A stretch of DNA of 64,000 nucleotides from RDYZ01 sp964518905 (GCA_964518905.1 CAZFJL010000008.1:29260-93259), one strand, 5' to 3'. Shown: positions 26,647-35,920, counted from the first letter of the stretch. Made by a program: numbers and translations. Notes: generated from the sequence alone by a model not told the origin.

Positions 26647-27915
26647 CTAGGAATCGTTGGAGCGGCGACGCTGGAGAAATTCAGGAATATCTAGTCCCAT
26701 CCCAAAGCGTGAAATTCCTGAATCCGATGATGAACTAGATGGCTCAGAGTTACCAAAAATGTCAGCACTGGTCGGAATTGCACGCTGGGTTGGAGCGGCA
26801 TTCGGGGAAAACCCAGTCGCAATTACGGTCATCTTGACTTCGCCCTGGAGACGTTCGTCGAGCACTGCCCCGAAGATAATATTGGCGTCGGGATCGACCA
26901 CTTCGTAGATTGTTTCGGCGGCTGCCGTGACTTCATGCAGCGTTAGATCCGTACCGCCCGTAATGTTGAATACGACACCTTTCGCACCGTCGATCGACGA
27001 TTCGAGCAAAGGCGAGGCGATCGCCGCCGTCGCCGCTTCCCGCGCCCGCGACTTACCCGACCCGTGACCAATTCCCATCATCGCCGAACCCGCATCCGCC
27101 ATCACCGCCCGCACGTCGGCAAAATCGACATTCACCAGTCCGGGAATGGTAATAATGTCCGAAATCCCCTGAACCCCTTGGCGCAGGATCTCATCGGCAT
27201 AGCGGAAAGCATCTTGGACGGGGGTTTGCTCTGGGATGACGGAGAGAAGCTTGTCATTGGGGATCACAATGAGCGTGTCAACACTGCTCTGTAGCGCCTC
27301 GATCCCGACCTTGGCCTGCTCCGATCGACGACGACCTTCAAACACAAACGGGCGCGTCACGATACCAACCGTTAAAGCGCCAACTTCCTTCGCTAGCTGA
27401 GCCACCAGCGGCGCGGCTCCGGTTCCCGTTCCGCCCCCCATACCGGCGGTGATAAATACCAGGTCAGCCCCTTCCAGTGCCGCCATCAGCTCCTCGCGAC
27501 ATTCCTCAGCGGCTTTTTGCCCGATCGCCGGATTTCCCCCAGCACCCAGACCTCGCGTCAGCTTTTGGCCGATCTGCATATAATTTTTGGCCGCTGAGTT
27601 TCCCAGTGACTGCGAGTCTGTATTGACTGACCAAAATTCAATCCCCGCCATCTCAGAGGCGATCATTCGATTTACGGCATTACCGCCGCCGCCGCCAACG
27701 CCGATGACCTTGATCCGCGCGACGCTGCTCGGGATGATATCTCCGATTTTGGTGTCTTCCCCAGGCATAGTGTTATCTCGGTTATCTCGTGGGTTTTCGT
27801 TAATGGTTCCGGGAGTGCCGAACGGATTGGCGGCATCGATCGCAACGGGGAACGGAGCTGCTTCCTCAGAGGCAAACGCTGGTGTCGCAAGCTGGTTCGA
27901 GCGATCCTGGGTCAT
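26647..27915 (-). CDS. ftsZ: Cell division GTPase FtsZ
   Basis: Tubulin-like GTPase that polymerises into the cytokinetic ring. A 422-residue protein with a ~65-residue acidic N-terminal extension usual in cyanobacteria, then IKVIGVGGGGGNAVNRM, the tubulin signature GGGTGTG (~160-166), the T7 loop NVDFADVRAVM and a C-terminal linker. The C-terminal end (GMGLDIPEFLQRRRSNDS) matches the conserved peptide that binds division partners. The ATG at 27915 is preferred over TTG at 27924. It lies 220 bp downstream of ftsQ in the same direction, the usual cyanobacterial order. Confidence 0.97.
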   Translation of the reverse strand: MTQDRSNQLATPAFASEEAAPFPVAIDAANPFGTPGTINENPRDNRDNTMPGEDTKIGDIIPSSVARIKVIGVGGGGGNAVNRMIASEMAGIEFWSVNTDSQSLGNSAAKNYMQIGQKLTRGLGAGGNPAIGQKAAEECREELMAALEGADLVFITAGMGGGTGTGAAPLVAQLAKEVGALTVGIVTRPFVFEGRRRSEQAKVGIEALQSSVDTLIVIPNDKLLSVIPEQTPVQDAFRYADEILRQGVQGISDIITIPGLVNVDFADVRAVMADAGSAMMGIGHGSGKSRAREAATAAIASPLLESSIDGAKGVVFNITGGTDLTLHEVTAAAETIYEVVDPDANIIFGAVLDERLQGEVKMTVIATGFSPNAAPTQRAIPTSADIFGNSEPSSSSSDSGISRFGMGLDIPEFLQRRRSNDS

Positions 27916-28135
27916 GGGAGTCAAAAAGAGAGCTTATCGTAGCAGTTTTGTTTAACAGAAGTGTCTACGTTCGATCCTCAAAAGTCAACTTTCACCTGTT
28001 GGTAAGCGTGATCATCTGAGGAAGGTTTCGCATTGTCGCCTGGTTTCAGTCTTGTTGCGGCCATCGCTGACCTATTCGCTACCCAGGACAATTCATCATA
28101 GCAAGGGCATCTATCGTTAAAGAGGAATGCTCTGG

Positions 28136-28978
28136 TTACGGCGACGGCGCTTGAACATAGGGCGATCGAGGATCACTGAGATCCACGTAGAGAATCCGGT
28201 CTGATCCGACCTGCTGCGGGAGATTTCGCAGACGATCGAGAGCGATGATTTGCTCCGGTAAACGTGGCCCGATCGGACCGAGATGAACAGACCCAATTTC
28301 GGTACTCAAAATAATGTTACGAGGGTCGCGCCAATCAATCTGTGCAATCTGGACGCTACTGTGTGACAGCTCTGCATAGACCTCTGGCCAGCGTTCTTTG
28401 TAGTCATCGTAATTTCCCAAGGTCGCGAGGGTCGGCAGCGGCGGCATTTTCGGACGATCGATATAGTCTTTATAGGTCATCCATTGGCCGCTCGCGTCGA
28501 TGAGACCGAGTCGATCCTCGAACTGTCCACGTCCCGCGATCGCCATTGAGCCAGAAACGACAGGAGTGTTGGCCGGATAAGCGATCGCTACGGGCTGACG
28601 TTCTTGCACCCACACTTTGAGAGCCGGTGGAATCAATTCGCGGTAAACCCGCGCGTCGGCGATCGTTTCGGACTCGCTGAGATGCTGGGCGAGTTCGTTG
28701 GGATCAAGGCGTAGCAACGATTGAGGATAGTTCAGATCGAGCAGGGTTTGGACGGTCTCATCTGGCAGCCAACGATTGCCGCTCACCTTAATGGCGCTGG
28801 CATCATTAAGCGTCCAGCCCGGTTGCCGAATCAGAGCGATCGCGCCAGCGGTAAACGCTGCCAGCACGACGAATCTCGCGCTGTTACGCCAGCGATGCAA
28901 ACTGCGCTGACGCCGAAGCTGACGACGGCGATCGTCGATATCATCCGAAGAAAGAACGTTAAAGGGCTCGACACGCAT
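28136..28978 (-). CDS. ftsQ: Cell division protein FtsQ/DivIB-like (POTRA)
   Basis: A 280-residue bitopic membrane protein of the divisome. A basic cytoplasmic N-terminus (RRRQLRRQRSLHRWRN) precedes one transmembrane segment (~35-55, FVVLAAFTAGAIAL), followed by a POTRA domain (IKVSGNRWLPDETV...) and an FtsQ-like beta domain. The ATG at 28978 is preferred over the in-frame GTG at 28990. Its position just upstream of ftsZ supports the assignment; the overall sequence is divergent, as is normal for FtsQ. Confidence 0.88.
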   Translation of the reverse strand: MRVEPFNVLSSDDIDDRRRQLRRQRSLHRWRNSARFVVLAAFTAGAIALIRQPGWTLNDASAIKVSGNRWLPDETVQTLLDLNYPQSLLRLDPNELAQHLSESETIADARVYRELIPPALKVWVQERQPVAIAYPANTPVVSGSMAIAGRGQFEDRLGLIDASGQWMTYKDYIDRPKMPPLPTLATLGNYDDYKERWPEVYAELSHSSVQIAQIDWRDPRNIILSTEIGSVHLGPIGPRLPEQIIALDRLRNLPQQVGSDRILYVDLSDPRSPYVQAPSP

Positions 28979-29225
28979 AACGCGAAACACTCATTAGGGC
29001 AAAACAACGCCGCGATCAATCCCTTGAAGTTAAACCACAATCTCGGTCAACCTATCAAGACTCGAACTGAAGATTAGAACTCTCAAGCCATCTTCAGGTT
29101 TTGAGTAATTTTACTTAGACAGGATACCTGGTTTGTGGATCAGGGGCTAAGACTATGTCCTGCACCTCGATCGAGGATCACTCAAGTTGCTAATTCATGC
29201 CGAACACCGTCATGAGGCAAAGCGG

Positions 29226-29837
29226 TTAATCATCGTACATCCGAGCTTCCGGAGCCTCCGGATTCTCTTCGCAGTAGACTTCAAAAGCCGTTTTCTTCAG
29301 TGTTCCAGCGCTTTGATGAGCCGCTTCAGCCTGCAACTCTTCGACGGTATCCCAGGCGGCAGCACTCGCTTTCGATCGCGCCCCTTCTTCCTGAGTGAGC
29401 TTCCGCGCTTCGACGATCGCCATTTGAATGCGTTCTTCGAGCTTCAAGCTGCTTGGCGCAACATCAAAATTGCTCTGCATCAAAATATCGGTCACCGAGA
29501 CAATACCGCGCAGTTCAGTATCAACCACCGGAGCCCGTCGAATACCGGTATTCGCAAACAGTCGCGCCACATACTCCACCCCAAGATCCGGCGAAACCGT
29601 GATACAGGGCTTCGTCATAATCTCAAAAACACGCATGGTTTTCGGGTCTTTACCATAGGCCGCCACCTTGTAGGCAATATCAACCTCGGTCACGATGCCG
29701 TAAGCATCATTCTCATCGCGACGCGAGACGATCAACGCTCGTAACCCATGACTACGCATGAGCTTAACCGCTTCAGATACCAGCGTGACGCCTTTAACGG
29801 TGACCACATCGCGGGTCATAATTTCACCGGCTTTCAT
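29226..29837 (-). CDS. CBS-CP12 fusion protein
   Basis: A 203-residue cytosolic protein: two CBS motifs (~1-60 and ~70-125), which bind adenine nucleotides, then a CP12-like C-terminal domain with the core AWDTVEELQAEAAHQ (161-175) and ending CEENPEAPEARMYDD. CP12 bridges GAPDH and phosphoribulokinase in dark-inactivated Calvin-cycle complexes; CBS-CP12 fusions are a known cyanobacterial class linked to redox/energy regulation. Only Cys189 of the usual C-terminal Cys pair is present (Ala198 at the second site) and the N-terminal pair is missing, so classical thioredoxin control by an intramolecular disulfide is not possible. A 12-bp inverted repeat lies 30-70 bp upstream. Confidence 0.9.
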   Translation of the reverse strand: MKAGEIMTRDVVTVKGVTLVSEAVKLMRSHGLRALIVSRRDENDAYGIVTEVDIAYKVAAYGKDPKTMRVFEIMTKPCITVSPDLGVEYVARLFANTGIRRAPVVDTELRGIVSVTDILMQSNFDVAPSSLKLEERIQMAIVEARKLTQEEGARSKASAAAWDTVEELQAEAAHQSAGTLKKTAFEVYCEENPEAPEARMYDD

Positions 29838-29868
29838 GATTGGTTCCCCTATTAGTTCGAGAGACTTA

Positions 29869-29905
29869 ACTCACGATCGCGACCAGGTTCGCTGCGATCG
29901 TGAGT
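29869..29905. repeat. HIP1-containing inverted repeat upstream of CBS-CP12
   Basis: ACTCACGATCGC (29869-29880... on the + strand, read through the last A of the preceding AA) and GCGATCGTGAGT (29894-29905) are 12-bp arms around a 13-nt loop, in the probable leader of the CBS-CP12 mRNA or between it and leftward phoU. No U-tract follows. Confidence 0.6.
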
Positions 29906-30058
29906 CATACCTATTACATTGTCTCGCGAAGATCTAACCGTATGCAGGTAGACGCCATCGTTCGTTACCATTTCGTTGAAATCGTTAACCTTTCAGCACT
30001 CACGTTTCAACGCCACGAATTGCCACGCTCAAAAACCCGAATCACGCACCACACGCCC

Positions 30059-30745
30059 CTAAACGCGACGTTCCCCCGTGACAATGTACGTCACACGCTG
30101 GCCGATGTTGGTGGCATGGTCTGCCATACGCTCCAGATGGCGAATGATGAGCGTCATGAGGACGATCGGCTCAAGGATACCCGTGTAGTCGCGCTGATAG
30201 GCCAACCGCCGATACAGGCTTTTGTAAGCATCGTCGACGATCGTATCGCGCTGTTTCATTTTGACCCCCGCCGTACCGTCAAACTCAATCAGAGCCACTA
30301 AACCCATGGCTAGCATGGCTTGCGCTTCGCGCGACATCCGCTCAATATCCGACATACAGGCGTGTTTCGGATAGGGAAATAGCTTCATGGCGATCGAGCC
30401 AAGATCTTTGGCATAATCACCAATCCGCTCCAAATCGCGGATGAGCTGCATTAGCGCTCCTAGCTGTCGTCCATCCTGAGCCACAGGCGATTCGAGCGTT
30501 AAGAGCATCACACAATCAGACTCGATTTGCCGATAAAACTTATCGATTTTTTTATCGAGAGGAGCGATCGAATTCGCCGCTTCAAGATTGCACTCAAATA
30601 GGGCAAGGTGGCTCAGGCGGACTGAATTCTCGACCAGAGCCCCCATACGCAACACATCTTGGCGGAGCTTTTCAAGTTTACGTTGGAGCTGAGTGCGCCC
30701 CGGATTGAGCGGAACGATGGTCGGTGGAGAGAACTGACTTTGCAC
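30059..30745 (-). CDS. phoU: Phosphate-signalling protein PhoU
   Basis: A 228-residue all-helical protein that damps the PhoR/Pst phosphate response. Two three-helix PhoU repeats carry the metal-binding E/DxxxD motifs: RDLERIGDYAKD and RHLERMADHATN. The start is a GTG; the next in-frame Met is inside the first helix (MGALVENS), so GTG is required for a full first repeat. No pst genes are adjacent. Confidence 0.93.
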   Translation of the reverse strand: MQSQFSPPTIVPLNPGRTQLQRKLEKLRQDVLRMGALVENSVRLSHLALFECNLEAANSIAPLDKKIDKFYRQIESDCVMLLTLESPVAQDGRQLGALMQLIRDLERIGDYAKDLGSIAMKLFPYPKHACMSDIERMSREAQAMLAMGLVALIEFDGTAGVKMKQRDTIVDDAYKSLYRRLAYQRDYTGILEPIVLMTLIIRHLERMADHATNIGQRVTYIVTGERRV

Positions 30746-31074
30746 TGAAGATTCTGGGCACAGGGGAAGAAGACCTGCGGCTTGATGTGGATGGACTGGC
30801 CGGTGTTATCGCGTTCCTACAAAGGGAATGACCTAGATGATCACAATCATAGAAAAGATTGACAATATAAACAAAAAAATCTGCGTGTTGATTTTATGCA
30901 CCAATTACATTTTTTATCTGCAACACACATCACAGTTAACTAACTCTTAAACGAAAAACCTTGATCGAGCCTTTAAATACCTAATCGAAAAGCTCGATCA
31001 AGCTAGTCTGAAAGGAAAACAGGTGAATGAGGATCACGCTTGAAAGGTAAGCCTACACCGCTATTTTGCTCAGA
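30746..31074. other. AT-rich intergenic region, nothing recognised
   Basis: Upstream of phoU. Contains an imperfect inverted repeat CTTGATCGAGC/GCTCGATCAAG (near 30959-30995) and no supported gene. Confidence 0.5.
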
Positions 31075-31212
31075 TCACTTGCTGTCATGCCCCAAATTAT
31101 TAACCAGTTCGGCGAGTTCATCGACAAAACCTAAACTTTTGGTATCGTTAGCATCAAGCTGAATTCAAACACTAGGAATTTTAAAAACTTGAGCTTGCTT
31201 TTGATAATCCAT
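31075..31212 (-). pseudogene. Small ORF with an in-frame TGA (46 codons)
   Basis: Read leftwards from an ATG: 15 codons (MDYQKQAQVFKIPSV), a TGA, then 29 further sense codons in the same frame (LDANDTKSLGFVDELAELVNN... ending HDSK) and a second TGA. The second part has protein-like, helix-forming composition with no rare-codon runs. This looks like a small gene broken by one nonsense change, but a chance open frame cannot be excluded at this size. I do not recognise a family. Confidence 0.35.
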
Positions 31213-31728
31213 GAGTCGTCTCACTTACAAGTAAGGAAGATAAACTAAAAAAGTTATTCATAAATGCGGAAACTTCGATCGAAATACAAGACATTAAGAT
31301 GTCCGATCGCGATATATTCATGACATTCTGATCAGTTCAACAGCCCAGAGAATTCATCCCGTCGCTCTGTAACGACATGATTCGATCGGGCTTGTACTCG
31401 CCATGCATTTTCATAATGTTGGCAGAATGATAGCCTCGTAACCGTTCTCAGAGTGTGAGCTTGGGGGTAGAGTATTCGTCATGCCATCTACTGAAGCGGC
31501 AATGTACACTAGGGAGACCTTCGTTACTGAGCAGTGGAAAACGCCTATAGAGCGGAAACCACAGCCACTAGTCTCGAAGTGGTTTTGATTCAGCCCGCCT
31601 CTCCGAGGTTCCTGGCCATTCAAACTGTTCAAACGTCTCAACGTGCGCTTTCGCTCGCATGACAGTCTGGCTGTCGCGTGCCGACCCCTCTGCACGATTT
31701 GCCTTGATCGGAGTCTATCAACAGCGTC
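31213..31728. other. Intergenic, no supported gene
   Basis: A 94-codon leftward open frame at 31411-31695 has poor composition and is not called. A short stem AAACCAC/GTGGTTT near 31558-31588 is the only structure noticed. Confidence 0.45.
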
Positions 31729-32394
31729 ATGTTCATCTTAAAAAGGCAGGATGTTGAAATATCCGGTATTCAGCACCCTAAAACCGGCCAGAACATTCCT
31801 GTGTTGAACTATCAGGATCAAACGTTTCGCCTGATTAGTGTGTTTAACGCCAAACAAGCAGAAGAGGCGCGAAGTTTCTGGCGCGACTTGACCGACAACA
31901 GAGGTAAAGCCTGTGTTTTGCTTGAGGAACCGGATCGCTACAGTGTTTGGGGTAAAATCCGGGTCGAGCAGCTCGATGATGATCACGATAGCGGCACAGC
32001 TTCGCCGTTCTTCACCCAAGCGGCTTTGATTTTGCTGCAAGAGGTGTATTACGCGATCGAGGATTTATTGGGCAATCGTCAGGCGGGAGCCTTTCAGAAA
32101 GACGTAACCAAACTGTTTCAGCAGTGGAATTTTCCCAATGCCACTGCACCGGAGGCTGTGGCTGAGTTACTGGAACAAGACCCGCTAGAGGGTGGTCAGG
32201 TTCCACCTTGGCAGGAACACCATCTCAATACGCTGCTCCAAGAGCTTTACCGAATTGGCAAGGAGTACTTCGGGAATACGAGCTTTGTGGGACGAGCGAT
32301 CGAAGCTCTGAAAGATATGCCGGATAGTGAGCGATCCCAATTTGTCGGCTGGCTGAATCAATCTCCGCTCGGCAAAATGTGGGAAACCGTCTGA
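31729..32394 (+). CDS. Conserved cyanobacterial protein (Npun_F0813-like), function unknown
   Basis: A 221-residue soluble protein with no signal peptide or membrane segment. The N-terminal MFILKRQDVEISGIQHP and RLISVFNAKQAEEARSFWRDLTDNRGKACVLLEEPDRYSVWG segments resemble a cyanobacteria-specific family that databases label after Npun_F0813; this is recalled from general knowledge and not verified. The C-terminal half is helical and acidic. It stands alone with a long upstream region. Confidence 0.72.
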   Translation: MFILKRQDVEISGIQHPKTGQNIPVLNYQDQTFRLISVFNAKQAEEARSFWRDLTDNRGKACVLLEEPDRYSVWGKIRVEQLDDDHDSGTASPFFTQAALILLQEVYYAIEDLLGNRQAGAFQKDVTKLFQQWNFPNATAPEAVAELLEQDPLEGGQVPPWQEHHLNTLLQELYRIGKEYFGNTSFVGRAIEALKDMPDSERSQFVGWLNQSPLGKMWETV

Positions 32395-32679
32395 AATGTT
32401 ACAAACCATAAATAAATTCGATGGATGGTACAGCGGCTTTAAGCTCGATCAAATAATGAGGATACGTCTGATGAATGTCCCCATATCCTCACTAGCAACC
32501 GGGAAACGATCACATCGCTTATCTCGCTGTTCCGGCTCAGACGTTATCGAGCCGTGATCATTACCATCGTTCTTTAAATACAACAGATACAACGACTGAT
32601 CACGGCGGCCTTAGACGTCATCACGTTTAAATTTGACCGTCGTTTAGCTTACCGTTCACCACTCACGTTTCCACCGTTC

Positions 32680-33723
32680 ATGAGCACCACTTCAGACAAA
32701 GGCAAGCTCGGTTTTTTGCAGTCTCTCCTAGCGACCCCCTCCCTCGTTCTCATTGCTGTGAGCTGGGGCGTGATTGCACTCCTTTTCTTTCTCCTTTTCA
32801 GCGTCACGCTGCCTGGAGAAGGTCGGCCTGCTTGGTATGGCCTTGGCACGTTGATACTAGAGCAGATGGGCTTCCTGCTTGCGGGGATTCTTTGCTTACG
32901 TAATGGCTTCAGTAACAAGATTGTGAGCGGGCGTAACGTCTGGCTCGGCATCGGGATTGGATTGCTGTCCTATTTCATCGGCAACCTCTTCTTTAGCTGG
33001 TGGGAACTCTATTGGGGTCTGAGTCCTACCGTTTCACCGGGCGATCTCTTCTACGTGATTAGCTATCTCTGCCTAGCGACGGGGATGATCTTGGCGGTTC
33101 GATCGCGGCGGTTAAACCTGGAGCTATGGCAATGGGGGGTCGTGGGCGGAATCGCGGCGACCGGCATTGCGATCGCGGCTTGGTTATCCTATCCGTTTGA
33201 ATTTGGAATCACTGCTCCCGAGGTCGTCGAGACGAGTCCGGCGATCGAGCAGATTGCCGGTTCCGAATCGATGTCTGGCAGTACAGCAGATGCTGCACCT
33301 GCAATTGAAGAGGAGGAAGAGGAAGAGGGACTGACCGAGCATCCGGCTCCTGCCTGGGTGAAGGCCATGGATCGGCGCCTTGAACCCTTTGGTAGCATCT
33401 TGAACTTAACCTACGTTGTTCTTGATATTTTGCTGCTGATTATTGCCTCGGTGTTGCTGCTGGCATTCTGGGGTGGGCGTTTCTCTCAGTCGTGGCGAAT
33501 GATTGCGGCGGCTGCATTTTCGCTCTATATCGCAGACATGTGGTTTAAATATGCGGATAAAAATATCCCGGATTATGAAAGTGGCGATCTGCTAGAGGTG
33601 TTCTTTACGTTCACGGGCGTATTTTTTGCGATCGGTGCCATTTTGGAATACGACGTCTCAACACGAGCTGCAAAGACAAGCTCGCGCGGTGGCCGTCGCC
33701 GTCGTGGCGGCTCCTCGTCCTAA
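32680..33723 (+). CDS. Polytopic membrane protein with acidic linker and Arg/Gly-rich tail
   Basis: A 347-residue inner-membrane protein. Five or so hydrophobic segments lie in residues ~15-170, then an acidic loop (~190-220 with seven consecutive Glu), then two or three more segments (~240-325) and a basic tail SSRGGRRRRGGSSS. No catalytic motif is recognised. The fold recalls integral-membrane sensory modules such as MASE-type domains, but no output domain is fused. The tail suggests binding to nucleic acid or acidic lipid (inference). It stands alone and is followed by a terminator. Confidence 0.75.
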   Translation: MSTTSDKGKLGFLQSLLATPSLVLIAVSWGVIALLFFLLFSVTLPGEGRPAWYGLGTLILEQMGFLLAGILCLRNGFSNKIVSGRNVWLGIGIGLLSYFIGNLFFSWWELYWGLSPTVSPGDLFYVISYLCLATGMILAVRSRRLNLELWQWGVVGGIAATGIAIAAWLSYPFEFGITAPEVVETSPAIEQIAGSESMSGSTADAAPAIEEEEEEEGLTEHPAPAWVKAMDRRLEPFGSILNLTYVVLDILLLIIASVLLLAFWGGRFSQSWRMIAAAAFSLYIADMWFKYADKNIPDYESGDLLEVFFTFTGVFFAIGAILEYDVSTRAAKTSSRGGRRRRGGSSS

Positions 33724-34126
33724 GCGATGAACCAGGCAGCCAATCGATCCTAATCAAGGCACTGTAAAAGGCAACCGTTCATAACCTTCAATGAATCGGG
33801 AGTTTCCATGTAGCATCACGACGACAGCGGTAGATCCAAGCCTGTTGTCGTGATGCTTTCATTTTTGACTGCTGCTGTACAAATTGAACGAAATACCGCT
33901 ACGATTTAAGCTAATGCTTGGATCAATGTCAGACGGGCTATTTAAGACCATGACTCGTTTACAGAACTTATCGTGAGACCGCGATCCAGATTGACGCGAT
34001 AACGTTTGATCCCATCAATATTTAGTACCGGGTCAATTTGCATTGACATATCATCGGCATCGTGAACAACATGCCACCTTTCGTTTGAGTGCTGGTTTGT
34101 GCTAACTCTTCTCTTCTTGGCTGTTT
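33724..34126. other. Intergenic with one strong terminator
   Basis: Holds the terminator at 33813-33866; the remaining ~260 bp up to the HTH gene show no feature I can support. Confidence 0.5.
33813..33866 (+). terminator. Intrinsic terminator after the membrane-protein gene
   Basis: GCATCACGAC (33813-33822) pairs with GTCGTGATGC (33847-33856), extended by ACAG/CTGT, then TTTCATTTTT. Confidence 0.82.
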
Positions 34127-35338
34127 ATGGCTCCTAAACGACTATCTGAAACCGAAAAACAAGAAATCGCCGATCGCTACCGTCAGCCAGACGAAAGTAC
34201 GGCGACACTCTCCCGCGCTTTCGGGGTCAGTACGTCTACAATTGGGCGATTACTAAAAACTAGCTTTAGTGCGGAGGAGTATGACGTACTAGTGCAGCAG
34301 AAACGCTTGATTGGACGGGGTGGAGCCGCACGATCGAATTCGACGGATCAAGCGCCTAAGGTGGAGATCGAGAAAGTTGATCCAGTATCGACTTCTGACA
34401 GTTCGCCCGCCATTGTCTCGGTCTCTCCGTCTGATCACGGTGAAACGCAGAAAGCCGCTCCCAAGCTACGCAGCCGAACGCGTAGTCGATCGCGATCGCG
34501 CACTAGCGCCAGTTCGACAAACCCGGCAGTTCCGACGCGAACGTCGGACGATAGCGACGCTCAACTCGGACTCAGTTTAGAACACGAAAACGATGTCCAG
34601 GACACTTCTTCGAGCTTGAACGCCAACTCTGGCGCGTCTCAAGAGAAGACATCGGTCAAGCGTGAACCTGGATCGCGGCGGCGGCGTCGATCCTCTGTCC
34701 AAAAAATATCCTCCCAGGATGCACCACAGGAGACTGGGGCGGTAAATAGCCCGAAGGTTATTGATCACGTCGCGGCGGAAGCAGACGATCGAGATGAGCG
34801 CGAACAAACTGATCCTCCGACCCGGTCTCGTAAACGTCGGTCTCGCCGTGTTGTTGTTAGCTCCGTAGAACAGGACACCGTTTCAGATACACCGCAACCA
34901 CAACAAGGCGATGCCTTCCCAAAGGCTTCAGTCCTAGTCGAAGATTTCAGCAATCACGCGGACGAGCCCAGTCAGTCAAAGCCTGTTATAGAAAAACAGG
35001 CTTTGACGACACCTGTACGAATGTCGTCACTGGCGTCTCCTCCTCTCTCGGAAGCTACACTCCCCAAGACCTGCTATCTCGTTGTCGATCGCCTATCGGA
35101 GCTGATTTCGCGCCCTCTGCAAGAGTTTGAGGAACTCGGCGAAATTCCCCAAGGCGAAAATCAGGAGCAAACTCTTCCGATTTTCGATAATCATCGCGTT
35201 GCTCGCCGGTTTGCCAATCGGAGCCAGCGCGTGATGAAAATACCGGATAGCCGCGTTCTGCAAAAGACTGAGGCTCATCTTCAAGCCAAAGGCATTACAC
35301 GTGTCTTGATTGACGGTAAAGTGTATTCGCTCTCTTGA
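34127..35338 (+). CDS. HTH protein with long disordered Arg/Ser-rich centre
   Basis: A 403-residue protein. The N-terminus (~5-50) is a helix-turn-helix of transposase/resolvase type (EKQEIADRYRQ... LSRAFGVSTSTIGRLLK). Residues ~60-300 are low complexity: SR-type stretches (SRTRSRSRSRTS), RRRRR and acidic clusters. The C-terminal ~90 residues are an ordered conserved segment (RLSELISRPLQEFEELG, LPIFDNHRVARRFANRSQRV). I recognise the terminal segments as recurring together in cyanobacteria but know no function. No catalytic residues of a transposase are present; DNA or RNA binding is an inference. Confidence 0.75.
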   Translation: MAPKRLSETEKQEIADRYRQPDESTATLSRAFGVSTSTIGRLLKTSFSAEEYDVLVQQKRLIGRGGAARSNSTDQAPKVEIEKVDPVSTSDSSPAIVSVSPSDHGETQKAAPKLRSRTRSRSRSRTSASSTNPAVPTRTSDDSDAQLGLSLEHENDVQDTSSSLNANSGASQEKTSVKREPGSRRRRRSSVQKISSQDAPQETGAVNSPKVIDHVAAEADDRDEREQTDPPTRSRKRRSRRVVVSSVEQDTVSDTPQPQQGDAFPKASVLVEDFSNHADEPSQSKPVIEKQALTTPVRMSSLASPPLSEATLPKTCYLVVDRLSELISRPLQEFEELGEIPQGENQEQTLPIFDNHRVARRFANRSQRVMKIPDSRVLQKTEAHLQAKGITRVLIDGKVYSLS

Positions 35339-35364
35339 TCTTGAGGGTAGATTTTCGACAGTCC

Positions 35365-35637
35365 CTAGCGCTGGCGAGCAGAGCCTCGATTTAGTGTGAG
35401 ACCTAGGGCTGTGCCGATCGCGCCGAGAGCCGCGCAGGCTGTGAGGGCTAAACCAAAGGGAATCTGGATCGACTGAAAACCGAGCAGCGTGATCGAGACC
35501 CGATCCACATTCTGGATCGCGAGCAGGCCGGAGGTTCCGGCGATCGCGATCATCATCAGGCACAGACTCAGTAGGACGATTTGTTTCACGGCACGTTTTA
35601 ACGGTGGGACACACGAGTCTAAATTTGCCACAGGCAA
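35365..35637 (-). CDS. LapA-domain (DUF1049) membrane protein
   Basis: A 90-residue protein with two transmembrane segments (~20-42 and ~58-82) around VDRVSITLLGFQSIQIPFG, the signature of the LapA/DUF1049 family linked to lipopolysaccharide assembly in proteobacteria. No ATG is available upstream of the first segment: the frame is bounded by a stop, leaving TTG (35637) or GTG (35631) as starts, both uncertain. It may form a transcription unit with the next two leftward genes. Confidence 0.75.
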   Translation of the reverse strand: MPVANLDSCVPPLKRAVKQIVLLSLCLMMIAIAGTSGLLAIQNVDRVSITLLGFQSIQIPFGLALTACAALGAIGTALGLTLNRGSARQR

Positions 35638-35713
35638 GGAAGCGTTGGGTGATTCACGCTCACCGATCGCTGATTGCCATCTCTGTCGTCGTGGGATTCA
35701 GCGATCCTGAGAT

Positions 35714-35920
35714 TTATTTACCCAACTGCTCAATCTCTTGCTCACGTTGCTCATTCTGGTTTTTGGGTTTGAGCCAATCTGGCCACAGACCTACCACAAA
35801 CGTTCGAGTTTTATAGCTTGCATTACGTGCAGAATCGGGCAGGAACTTGTACTGATCGCCGACGGTGATAAATACAATGAGCAAGACGATCGCAGGAAGA
35901 ATAAATTTTTTAGGAGTCAT
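35714..35920 (-). CDS. Small single-span membrane protein
   Basis: A 68-residue protein: a short basic N-terminus (MTPKKF), one hydrophobic segment (ILPAIVLLIVFITVG), then a polar tail ending in a charged helix (QNEQREQEIEQLGK). Function unknown. It lies between the Pro/Thr-rich membrane protein gene and the LapA-like gene, all leftward with short gaps, so they may be one operon acting at the envelope. Confidence 0.65.
   Translation of the reverse strand: MTPKKFILPAIVLLIVFITVGDQYKFLPDSARNASYKTRTFVVGLWPDWLKPKNQNEQREQEIEQLGK

Noticed and set aside
29900..30301. 133-codon rightward open frame over phoU
   Set aside because: It is antisense to phoU, whose frame is clearly conserved; no independent support.
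31411..31695. 94-codon leftward open frame upstream of the Npun_F0813-like gene
   Set aside because: Unusual residue composition (many Arg, Ser, Cys) and no homology that I recognise; likely chance.
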